The notes beneath the pieces were generated by a model that did not search any database, had not been told where the DNA came from, and saw nothing but the letters and a program-made list of their open reading frames with translations. DNA of 64,000 nt from Iris pallida (lineage: Eukaryota; Streptophyta; Magnoliopsida; Asparagales; Iridaceae). The stretch lies in NCBI GenBank assembly GCA_029216955.1, contig JANAVB010005597.1, positions 44,265,466-44,329,465 of the forward strand, in the 5' to 3' direction. Numbering within the stretch: the first letter of the stretch is position 1; every line of letters starts with the position of its first letter. The position numbers and the translations under genes were made by a program. Positions 1 through 9,129 of the stretch are shown here, piece by piece.

Positions 1-629
1 CTTGGTCCTCCTGCAGTTGCGGATTTGACCGAGATTTACTCATCGAGTTCTGCCCGAATTCTGCCCGAATTCTGACAGAGTTCTCCCTTTGGAAATCCTA
101 TAAATAGAGAAGTATTTCGATCATTTCAAATCACTCATTCACTTTCAATCTTCTCTCTATCTAAAGCTTTCTATCTTCCAAAGAGTTTTCTAGAGCTTTC
201 ATTTTCAGATCCCAAGCCAGTTACAATCCTCTAGTCGATTTGCCAGTGCGGTACGGTCTAGAAGTTTCTGAGAGATTGTAATCAGAAGGCTTGATTGAAG
301 AATACCTCTTCACATTTGAAGTTGGACGAGTTCTTCGTATCAAAGCTCGCGTTGTAGAAGTTGCAAGGACTTCGTAAGAAAACTTGCGGTTTTTCCTATA
401 GTGGATTCAAACTGGTAGCAAGAGTTCTACCGACTGGATTAGTCCTCAACAGAGGGATACCAGTATACATCGCTGTCTTTGCGTTTGCTTTCTGAACTCT
501 GCCTTTACTTTATTTTCATCTGTGATTATATACTGTGATTGTGTTGCTAACTTTTTAATTAGCATTATTCCGCTGCCAACTCTATTCACCCCCCTCTAGA
601 GTATTACGCTTTACTATATCGTTCCTACA
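1..629 (+). repeat. 5' LTR of SIRE-like copia element (3' part only)
   Basis: Aligns with 8500-9129 with three substitutions (G/A, C/A, C/T) and a one-base difference in a C run. It ends in CCTACA, directly followed by the primer binding site. By comparison with the other LTR, about 430 bp of it lie outside the window. Confidence 0.93.
99..106 (+). promoter_or_regulatory. LTR TATA box
   Basis: TATAAATA in the LTR, followed by a pyrimidine-rich leader with repeated TTTC and TCTCT. This is the likely core promoter for the element's genomic RNA. The same site is at 8599 in the other LTR. Confidence 0.6.
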
Positions 630-631
630 AT

Positions 632-643
632 TGGTATCAGAGC
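632..643 (+). other. Primer binding site (initiator tRNA-Met type)
   Basis: TGGTATCAGAGC begins 2 bp after the LTR end. This is the standard plant copia primer binding site, complementary to the 3' end of initiator tRNA-Met, where minus-strand DNA synthesis starts. Confidence 0.93.
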
Positions 644-713
644 GGATGTTACAGGTAAAGCAAGGTAAAAGTGCTATTATTTATTCATTATTTATTAGAT
701 CACAGCACATCAC

Positions 714-2573
714 ATGGCTACTATGAAATTCACAAGTGAAGGTCAGGCCACAAACAGACCTCCTCTGTTTGATGGTACTAACTACACTTATTGGAAAACA
801 CGGATGAGTTTCTTCTTAAAGTCTCTTGATTTTGACTTATGGGCTATTGTTCTTGATGGCTATCAAAAGCCACCTCGTATAAATGTCGAGGGTGTTTTAG
901 TTGAAAAACCCCAAAACAGTTATACAGAGGAAGAAAAGAAAAAGGCCAGTCTTGACGCACGTGCCATTAATGCTCTTTTTTGTGCCTTAGACAGAACAGA
1001 ATTTAACAGGGTATCTACATGCACAACGGCAAATGGTGTATGGAAGCTTCTCGAAGTTACACATGAAGGCACGACTCAAGTCAAGGAGTCAAAAGTCAGC
1101 AGACTTACTCAAGAGTACGAGGCGTTCAAAATGAAGCCAAATGAAACAGTCACACAAATGTTCGAGAGGTTCTTGGATATTGTAAACCCTTTGTCCTCCT
1201 TAGGCAAAGAATACAGTAACCACGAAAAGATTCGCAAACTCCTGCGAGCTCTTACCAAGAACTGGATTCCGAAGGCTACAGCTATCATTGAAGGAAACGA
1301 CCTCACCACAATGTCACTTGAAGTACTCATGGGTAAGCTACTCACTCATGAACTGGATCTACAAGATTTTGAAGAGCCTGCACCAAAGGAGAAGACTATC
1401 GCCCTCAAGGCTCAGCACAGAAAAGCTGCTGAAGATGACTCAGACAGCAGTGGATCTGACGCTGAAGATCAAGCACTCCTAGCAAGGAAGTTCAAAAGAT
1501 TCATGAGACATGAGAAAAGAGTCAAAGAGAACAACAACAACAACTGGTACCAAGAAGATGCTGTCTGCTATGGCTGCAAGAAGAAGGGACATATGAAGAA
1601 GGACTGTCCCACCAACTCATTATCGAGCAAGAAGAACAACAGGTATGAAAAAGGCAACCTGAAGAGATCAACATCCCAGAAATATGCCAACACCAGCATA
1701 TGGCATGAAAGTGAAGCCAGCGACTCAGAAGACGAACATTCAGAGGACGCTGCAAACATCTGCTTCATGGCAGTTGATCAGGTACCTACTGAACCTGTAG
1801 AAACATATGATGACTTTACCTTTGAGCAATTAGGAGATGCCTTCAGTGACCTGATGCTTGACTACAGGAAACTGCGTAGTAAATATCAGACCGCTAAGAA
1901 GGTACTCAAAGAGTACAAAGGAGAAATAGGAAGACTTACCGACCTACTAGCTGAGGTTAGAACTAGTGTTAGTGAGTCTGGTGAGCTTTCCTCTATAAAG
2001 CTCTTATTACACGAGACTAAACAGTCATCCGAAGAGAAAGATAAGATTATAGACCAATTGAGAGAAGATCTTTCAAAAGAAAAGAAAAGTCTTCAATCTG
2101 CACAAATCAGAATGGAATCACTCACTTCTGATTATACTAAGTTATATGACACTTCCAAAAGGTTGGAAATTAGGTTAGGAAAACAGCCTGAGCCTGCTGC
2201 TTCCTATCCTAACACGTGTCACTTACCAAAAATTCGGAACATTCCCAAGCCAAACACTGTCAGACCAAACCATATAAAACCTTTACCCCAAAAGGTTAAG
2301 CCCAAACATGATCATAGGTATGCATTCTTCTATACTAGAAAACCTAAACCTACCAACCATGCACATCACTCTGCTTTCAACACTCAACATGCACAATGTC
2401 ATTATTGTGGCCTCATTGGTCATATTTCATCTGCATGTAGAATGAGAAAGCTAGTTGGTTTAAATGTTTATGCTTGGATACCTAAAGCTAACAATTCAGG
2501 ACCCTACAAGAAATGGGTACCAAGAGTTTCATCTGCAAACTGTTTTGTAGGTGGAACACCCTTCACATGCTAG
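714..2573 (+). CDS. gag: Gag (capsid/nucleocapsid) of SIRE-like copia element
   Basis: An uninterrupted 619-codon frame beginning MATMKFTSEGQ. Residues about 15-240 look like the plant copia gag region (UBN2/DUF4219-like; FDGTNYTYWKTRM, then VWKLLEVTHEGTTQVKESK). A CCHC zinc knuckle, CYGCKKKGHMKKDC, lies at about 285-298. A charged, probably coiled-coil stretch covers about 370-490. A second knuckle, CHYCGLIGHISSAC, is near 562-575. Gag forms the particle and binds the element RNA. It is longer than most copia gags, as is usual in SIRE elements. The frame ends inside the start of pol, which is read in the +1 frame, so pol expression would need frameshifting. The ATG at 714 is 70 bp after the primer binding site. 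Confidence 0.88.
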   Translation: MATMKFTSEGQATNRPPLFDGTNYTYWKTRMSFFLKSLDFDLWAIVLDGYQKPPRINVEGVLVEKPQNSYTEEEKKKASLDARAINALFCALDRTEFNRVSTCTTANGVWKLLEVTHEGTTQVKESKVSRLTQEYEAFKMKPNETVTQMFERFLDIVNPLSSLGKEYSNHEKIRKLLRALTKNWIPKATAIIEGNDLTTMSLEVLMGKLLTHELDLQDFEEPAPKEKTIALKAQHRKAAEDDSDSSGSDAEDQALLARKFKRFMRHEKRVKENNNNNWYQEDAVCYGCKKKGHMKKDCPTNSLSSKKNNRYEKGNLKRSTSQKYANTSIWHESEASDSEDEHSEDAANICFMAVDQVPTEPVETYDDFTFEQLGDAFSDLMLDYRKLRSKYQTAKKVLKEYKGEIGRLTDLLAEVRTSVSESGELSSIKLLLHETKQSSEEKDKIIDQLREDLSKEKKSLQSAQIRMESLTSDYTKLYDTSKRLEIRLGKQPEPAASYPNTCHLPKIRNIPKPNTVRPNHIKPLPQKVKPKHDHRYAFFYTRKPKPTNHAHHSAFNTQHAQCHYCGLIGHISSACRMRKLVGLNVYAWIPKANNSGPYKKWVPRVSSANCFVGGTPFTC

Positions 2574-5500
2574 AAGCAAATGGATCCTCGACAGCGGTTG
2601 CTCACGGCATATGACCGGTGATGCTACTCTATTTGCAACACTGTCGAAGAAGAAGAAGGAAGGTTATATTTCCTTCGGTAATAATTTGAAAGGGTATATT
2701 ATTGGTATCGGTGATGTTGGTAAATCTCCCTATCCCGTGATTAAAGATGTCTGTCTGGTTACCGAGTTGAAACATAATCTGCTCAGCATAAGTCATCTAG
2801 CTGATCATGGTTATGGTATCAACTTTGGCAAAGACAAATGTACTATAGTTGATAGCTCAACTGGTAGTACTATCTTTGAAGGAATCAGGGAAGACAATAT
2901 ATATGTTTTCTATCTATTGGAAGAAGCTAACATTTCAGGTCGATGCTTAATGGCCAAAAGTGATGAGAGTCATTTATGGCATATGAGACTCGGTCATGCA
3001 AACATGGATACAATTTCAAGATTATCCACAAAGAAGTTAGTACGCGGTTTACCGGACATAACATTCAAGAAGGATTCGGTATGCAGCCAATGCGAAAAGA
3101 ACAAGGCTACCAGATCCACATTCAAGTCTGTAAACGCAGTATGTACTACTAGACCTCTACAATTGCTACACATGGATTTATTCGGTCCTAGCAGAGTTGC
3201 TAGCCTCGGAGGTAAATTATATGCATTTGTAATTGTAGATGATTTTTCTAGATACACGTGGGTATATTTCTTGACACGCAAGAATGACGCATTATCCGAA
3301 TTTGTCGTCTTTTGCAAGAAAGTACAAAATGAAAAAGGTTACATGATCACTCGTATTAGAAGCGATCATGGAGACGAATTCGAGAATGCTGATTTCGAGC
3401 AATTTTGTGACACACATGGTTTTATACACGAGTTCTCCTGCCCTAGAACTCCACAACAAAATGGAGTTGTGGAACGTAAGAACAGAACTCTAACCGAAAT
3501 GGCCAGAGTAATGTTAAATCAATTTAGCCTACCCAAATACTTCTGGGCTGAAGCTGTCAATACAGCTTGCTTTGTGCTCAATAGAGTTCTAATTCGACCC
3601 AAATCGAAGAAGACTCCATTTGAGTTATGGTTTGATAGAATTCCTTCAGTTTCATATTTTAAGATATTTGGCTGTAAGTGCTTTATTCTTTATACTAAAG
3701 ACAATTTGGGAAAGTTTGACGAAAAGGCCGATGAAGGTATATTTTTAGGTTATGCGGCCAAGAGCAAAGGATACAGAGTCTTCAACAAACGTACCATGAT
3801 CATCGAAGAGTCAATCAACGTCACTTTTGATGAAATGAACCAAATGACACTCGATGACAGTGATGAAGATCTGCCTACATCAAGCTCAACATCAGCTGAA
3901 CCTGAACCAAGCTCTGCACAAGCTGAACCCCCTAGAGGAGATCCAGGAACCAGCTACCTACAGAGTCTACCGAAAAGGTTAAAATTCATAGCTGATCATC
4001 CACAAGATTTGGTAATTGGTGACATTACCAAAGGAGTAAGCACTCGATCATCCAGTAGAGATATTATTTCTAGTGTTGCATTTATTTCACAGCTAGAACC
4101 TAAATCTATTGATGAAGCATGTAGTGATAGTTTCTGGATAGATGCCATGCAAGAGGAATTGAACCAATTCGAACGGAATCAAGTTTGGGAACTTGTTCCC
4201 AAGCCTATTGATCATCCAGTCATTGGCACCCGTTGGGTATTCTGAAACAAACTGAATGAGGATGGTTTAGTAACTCGTAACAAGGCTCGACTCGTAGCTC
4301 AAGGATACAATCAAGAAGAGGGTATCGACTACGATGAGACTTATGCCCCAGTTGCGAGATTAGAATCCATTCGTATGTTATGTGCATTTGCATGTTTTCA
4401 TGATTTTAAACTTTTTCAAATGGATGTAAAAAATGCTTTTCTAAATGGATTTATAAAAGAAGAAGTTTTTGTAGCACAACCTCCGGGTTTCACGGATTTC
4501 AAAAATCCTGACCATGTTTTCAAGTTGAAGAAAGCCTTATACGGTTTGAAACAAGCCCCTCGTGCTTGGTATGATCGTCTAAGCTCTTTTCTACTTGACA
4601 ACGGTTTTACAAAAGGAAAGGTTGACACTACACTTTTTATTAAATCTTTTAATGGCAAGCTGCTTTTAATTCAGATCTATGTTGATGATATCATATTTGG
4701 ATCCACTGATGAATCTCTTTGTCAAGAATTCTCTAAGTGTATGCAGAATGAGTTTGAGATGAGCATGATGAGAGAGCTGAAATTCTTTCTCGGATTGCAA
4801 ATCAAACAAACCGACAATGGGACGTTCATTAATCAAGCCAAGTACACAAAAGATTTGCTAAAGAAGTTTGATCTGGACAATGTCAAACCTATTGGCACTC
4901 CGATGGCAACTTCAACAAAGCTTGATTCTGACGAACAAGGCAAGCCAGTCGACACACGTAAGTATCGAGGTATGATTGGTAGTTTACTTTACTTAACTGC
5001 TAGTCGTCCAGATATAATGTTTAGTGTTTGCTTGTGTGCACGTTTTCAAGCTAACCCAAAGGAATCACATCTGTCCGCAGTTAAGCGTATCTTCCGATAC
5101 CTTAAAGGCACTTCTTCTGTCGGCTTGTGGTATCCCAAATCCAAATCCTTTGACCTTATTGGTTATTCGGATGCAGATTTTGCTGGATGCAAGGTTGATA
5201 GAAAAAGTACTAGCGGTACATGTCATTTCTTAGGCAAGGCTCTAGTCTCTTGGTTTAGTAAAAAGTAAAATTCTGTAGCCTTATCAACAACATAGGCTGA
5301 GTACATCGCCGCAGGACGTTGTTGTGCTCAGATTTTGTGGATGAAACAAACCTTAGAAGACTTTGATTTATTTTACACACATATTCCCATTTTCTGTGAT
5401 AACACTAGCACCATTAATTTGACTAAGAATCCTGTATGTCACTCTCGTACTAAACATATCGAGGTTCGACATCATTTTCTTAGAGATCATCATCAAAATG

Positions 5501-5631
5501 GAGATATAAACCTTGTATACATAGATATTGATAATCAATTAGCTGACATCTTCACTAAACCTCTAGTGGAAGATCGCTTCAATTATTTACGTCGAGAATT
5601 AGGAATTTTGGACGTCAATAATATTAATTGA
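2551..5631 (+). pseudogene. pol: Pol polyprotein of SIRE-like copia element, with three in-frame stops
   Basis: One reading frame holds the whole copia pol. The protease has DSGCSRHM (D at codon 14). The integrase zinc site has H144/H149/C178/C181, and its core triad D209-D272-E308 has exact DD35E spacing. The reverse transcriptase has YVDD at 4678-4689. RNase H carries the SDADFAGC motif and the C-terminal LADIFTKPL. Stops interrupt it at 4243 (TGA, at the start of the RT), 5266 (TAA) and 5293 (TAG), both within RNase H. All pieces stay in the same frame, so these are point mutations rather than indels. The open frame starts right after a TAG at 2548 and overlaps gag by 23 nt with no good ATG, so it would depend on +1 (or -2) frameshifting from gag. 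Confidence 0.9.
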
Positions 5632-6233
5632 TGTTATTTTATGATTGTATATCATTATGCAAAAATTGTGTTAGAGACAAGCTAATAAAGAGTCTGTCTG
5701 TCACCACAACTACGGTTGAAGCGAAGCGGTATTTAAGAGTTCCCTGGTGAACCTCCGCCAGCTGGGACAGTACTCCTACAGCTAATCTGAGACAGTCACT
5801 GTATAATGACATTTAATTCATAAAATATTATTAATTATGTTATTTGAAGGCTAAAATAACTAATCTTTGAATTAAATATTTGAAACGAGTCAATGAAAAA
5901 GAAGTAGCAAAATCAACTTGAAAGAACCCTAGGCGAATTCGGCCAGAACTCTGACCGAATTCGGCCCGAGTTCGGTTGAGGGTATCTGCGTATATATCCA
6001 GAATCCGAGAGCTCTTTCTCTTCCATTGCTTCCATATTTCCAACCAGCAGCTACAGCCGCCCGAAAATCCTCCAAACCCTAGGTATTCACCAACCCATTG
6101 CTCCCTATCTACTTGGTGAAATCCTTCCAAACTTTGGAATCGTGCGGAGATCATCCTTCTCTACAACATATCTAATTTTTGTGAGGTATAACTCTCTCTT
6201 TCTCCACTTTCAAATTTGTGCTTATTTATTTCA
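5632..6233 (+). other. Spacer between pol and the env-like ORF
   Basis: No coding potential seen. At 5930-5980 it holds repeated GAATTCGG/GAGTTCGG motifs that resemble those in the element's own LTR (8425-8470). It may include the leader or splice acceptor for the third ORF, but no acceptor can be assigned with confidence. Confidence 0.5.
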
Positions 6234-7526
6234 ATGGCACCTAGATTTAATCCGTCTAAGAGGAAGAAGACTACTCCTAGTGAGGAAGGGTCCTCTTCGA
6301 ATCCTCACACGGATTCTTTGTTTTCGCCAGTCCAAAAGAGCGACGGTGCTTTCGATGGATTTTTCTTTCAAACCCTCGATCAAGCTTTATTATGGTACGG
6401 TGACTTTTCCACCCGATCCATATGCAGCGGCGCTCCGGTTAAATGGACGGTATTTCCTGACCATCGTCACTTATTTGAGGCATTAGGGTTACATTTGCTT
6501 GTTAAACTGTGCTTCCCAATTGCTACTAATGCCATTAGATTGTTCTATTGCAATCTCGTAGTTAACACTTTTGACGTGAGCACACGTGTTGGAGGCATAG
6601 ATATTGAGTTCAATGATGTCCTCCTAGCGGAGATTCTTGGGATTCCCAATGAAGGTGAACCGCTAGTTGATATCACGGAATTCGAGTTTTCCGAAGGCAC
6701 TACACTCACGAGTTTCAAAACGGAACTTTGTGCTCCTGACAGAGTACGTTCTGGAAAGTTTAAGGCTAACAACCTTAACTTGTTTAACTATGAATTGCAT
6801 CGCATCATCTACTCTACTCTACTTCCTAAATCCACTTCCAAGGATGATGTGACTTCGCTTGAGCTGTCCGCTATGTATCATCTTATCAAGGGGATTCCTT
6901 TTTCCGTCCCCAAGACTATTATTCAGATGATGGGACGTTGTCGTGCAAGAGATCGAAATCTCTCTTACGAGATGATTCTCCCTCGTATCTTTCAGCGCTT
7001 CGACATCGATCTATCAACTTGTACTCAGGACTCTGAGCCCAAGTTACTCCAGCTTTCTCGTCGCAGTCGGACTGCTTCAGCTACACCTTCTGCTCCTCCT
7101 ACTGCACCATCTCCACCACATCAGCCGTATGCCATGACTTTTGAGGGCATACATCAGCACCTATCTGCTTTGCACGTCTCGATGACGGACATGGCTCGCG
7201 AGCGTGAGTTCCGCGATGTCATCCGTTACCAGGCGATGGCAAACTCCTTGGCCGATCTGTATTTTGCACAGACTGGTCATTCTGCCGCTTCCATCCCTCG
7301 AGATCCAGCTTTTTCGGGTTACCGCTATGAGGATGAGGCTGTCCATGCCTACTTCCAGCCCGGTAACGCCTATGATTGGTATCGTGCTCCTCGAGATTAT
7401 GTTGGCGAGTTCTATGCTGGCGCCCCTACTCATCCTACTGGCGCTGGTACTTCTGGTGCTGGTACTTCCGGTCATGCTGGCCGTGCTGCTGATGATATTG
7501 ATGAGGATAGTGATGATGAGATCTGA
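6234..7526 (+). CDS. Third ORF (env-like / 'putative plant transposon protein') of SIRE-like element
   Basis: An intact frame of about 430 codons, MAPRFNPSKRKKTTPSEEGS onward. The ATG at 6234 is preferred over 6216 because it has G at +4 and gives a typical basic, Ser/Pro-rich N-terminus. The central part (about residues 40-260) contains WTVFPDHRHLFEALGL, IEFNDVLLAEILGIP and AMYHLIKGIPFSVPKTIIQMM. These resemble the conserved domain of plant retrotransposon ORFs called envelope-like or 'putative plant transposon protein'. A Pro/Ser/Thr-rich linker (about 285-300) and a Gly/Ala/Thr repeat before an acidic tail follow. I see no convincing signal peptide or transmembrane segment, so an envelope role is doubtful and the function is unknown. 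It is open while pol is broken. Confidence 0.72.
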   Translation: MAPRFNPSKRKKTTPSEEGSSSNPHTDSLFSPVQKSDGAFDGFFFQTLDQALLWYGDFSTRSICSGAPVKWTVFPDHRHLFEALGLHLLVKLCFPIATNAIRLFYCNLVVNTFDVSTRVGGIDIEFNDVLLAEILGIPNEGEPLVDITEFEFSEGTTLTSFKTELCAPDRVRSGKFKANNLNLFNYELHRIIYSTLLPKSTSKDDVTSLELSAMYHLIKGIPFSVPKTIIQMMGRCRARDRNLSYEMILPRIFQRFDIDLSTCTQDSEPKLLQLSRRSRTASATPSAPPTAPSPPHQPYAMTFEGIHQHLSALHVSMTDMAREREFRDVIRYQAMANSLADLYFAQTGHSAASIPRDPAFSGYRYEDEAVHAYFQPGNAYDWYRAPRDYVGEFYAGAPTHPTGAGTSGAGTSGHAGRAADDIDEDSDDEI

Positions 7527-8067
7527 TATGATTACTAGTGACATTCTACTGTATACTTGGAAATGCTCCGACATTCCAAGTTTTTATCATTTACTTTTTG
7601 ATTAGTACTTTGTAGTTTGCTATCAGTATTTCTTTTTCATGGACATGTTTATGTTGTTTTATTTTATGACATCTTAGTTTAGTTCAGCATTTTGTTTAGC
7701 ACTATTTTCTTATATTGCTTTTCATTTTTAAACTGTCTGTGAAATAGCATGCCTGAGATTTTTTATGCAATACATGCTTGTGATGATAAATTTCTCTAAT
7801 TATTTACTGTATCTTTTATTTTTGTTTTCTCACTGTTTGTTACTTATGCATTGATTGCGGGGGAGTCTTCTGCATTTCATGCGGGGGAGCCTTCTCTTGT
7901 ACAACTATTTTGCTAAGTGACAAAGGGGGAGAAAATTAAAATGATCTAACATACATTTTTTTTGAGTTGAATACAGGTTATGAACAATTTTTCACCTTTT
8001 GATATTTTTTCGAACTAGCTTAATGTTATATCATTCATAGTTTGTCAATTATCAAAATGGGGGAGAT
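7527..8067 (+). other. 3' untranslated region with four GGGGGAG polypurine tracts
   Basis: T-rich noncoding DNA. GGGGGAG occurs at 7859-7865, 7883-7889, 7925-7931 and 8059-8065. The last one abuts the 3' LTR and is the likely primer site for plus-strand DNA. Repeated upstream tracts are a known SIRE trait. Confidence 0.75.
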
Positions 8068-9129
8068 TGTTGGCCCATTGGTCATCGTCAACCTGATTTT
8101 AATAATTGATCAAAACTCTGTCTGGATATACGAAGCTTGTTGGGACATCTCAGCTCCTTGGACATAAGCAAGATTGGATATTCACTTCGTTCAAGACTGA
8201 AGATCTGTTTGCCTACTTGAGTCTGTATTTCCTATGCAATGTAATTTTCTTTTTATTTGAGTCTAGGAATACATTGTACACCGAGTCGTACTGGCAAATA
8301 GGCTATTCCCAAAATAGTTCAAAATGTTTTTAAAATGACCTATCAAATTGTTTACAAAAAGGTTTTCAAAAAGGTTTTCAAAAATCACCAAAACCTATTT
8401 TAAAAACCCTAACCTAACCCTGACAGAACTCGGCCAGAGTTCGGCCAGAGTTCGGCCAGAGTTCGGTTGGTGGCCGTTTTGATTTTGAATTCTCTGGAAC
8501 TTGGTCCTCCTGCAGTTACGGATTTGACCGAGATTTACTCATCGAGTTCTGCCCGAATTCTGCCCGAATTCTGACAGAGTTCTCCCTTTGGAAATCCTAT
8601 AAATAGAGAAGTATTTCGATCATTTCAAATCACTCATTCACTTTCAATCTTCTCTCTATCTAAAGCTTTCTATCTTCCAAAGAGTTTTCTAGAGCTTTCA
8701 TTTTCAGATCCCAAGCCAGTTACAATCCTCTAGTCGATTTGCCAGTGCGGTACGGTCTAGAAGTTTCTGAGAGATTGTAATCAGAAGGCTTGATTGAAGA
8801 ATACATCTTCACATTTGAAGTTGGACGAGTTCTTCGTATCAAAGCTCGCGTTGTAGAAGTTGCAAGGACTTCGTAAGAAAACTTGCGGTTTTTCCTATAG
8901 TGGATTCAAACTGGTAGCAAGAGTTCTACCGACTGGATTAGTCCTCAACAGAGGGATACCAGTATACATCGCTGTCTTTGCGTTTGCTTTCTGAACTCTG
9001 TCTTTACTTTATTTTCATCTGTGATTATATACTGTGATTGTGTTGCTAACTTTTTAATTAGCATTATTCCGCTGCCAACTCTATTCACCCCCCCTCTAGA
9101 GTATTACGCTTTACTATATCGTTCCTACA
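8068..9129 (+). repeat. 3' LTR of SIRE-like copia element (complete, 1062 bp)
   Basis: Starts TGTTGG directly after a polypurine tract and ends CCTACA, giving TG...CA ends. It contains direct copies of GAGTTCGGCCA at about 8427-8466 and a TATA box at 8599. Its last 630 bp match the truncated left LTR almost perfectly. Confidence 0.93.
8599..8606 (+). promoter_or_regulatory. LTR TATA box (3' LTR)
   Basis: Same TATAAATA as at 99-106. In this LTR it could start transcription outward into 9130 and beyond. Confidence 0.55.

Larger units (their letters stand above)
1..9129 (+). mobile_element. SIRE/Maximus-like Ty1/copia retrotransposon (left LTR truncated by window edge)
   Basis: The order is LTR, primer binding site, gag, pol (protease-integrase-RT-RNase H), a third env-like ORF, several polypurine tracts and LTR. 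Integrase upstream of reverse transcriptase makes it Ty1/copia. The long gag, the extra 3' ORF and the repeated GGGGGAG tracts before the 3' LTR are known traits of the plant SIRE/Maximus lineage. The shared 629 bp of the two LTRs differ by only three substitutions and one extra C, so insertion was recent. GACGC at 9130-9134 should be one copy of the target duplication; the other lies before position 1. The element sits inside a Tekay-related LTR that resumes at 9130. Pol carries three in-frame stops, so this copy cannot make a full polyprotein. Confidence 0.92.
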
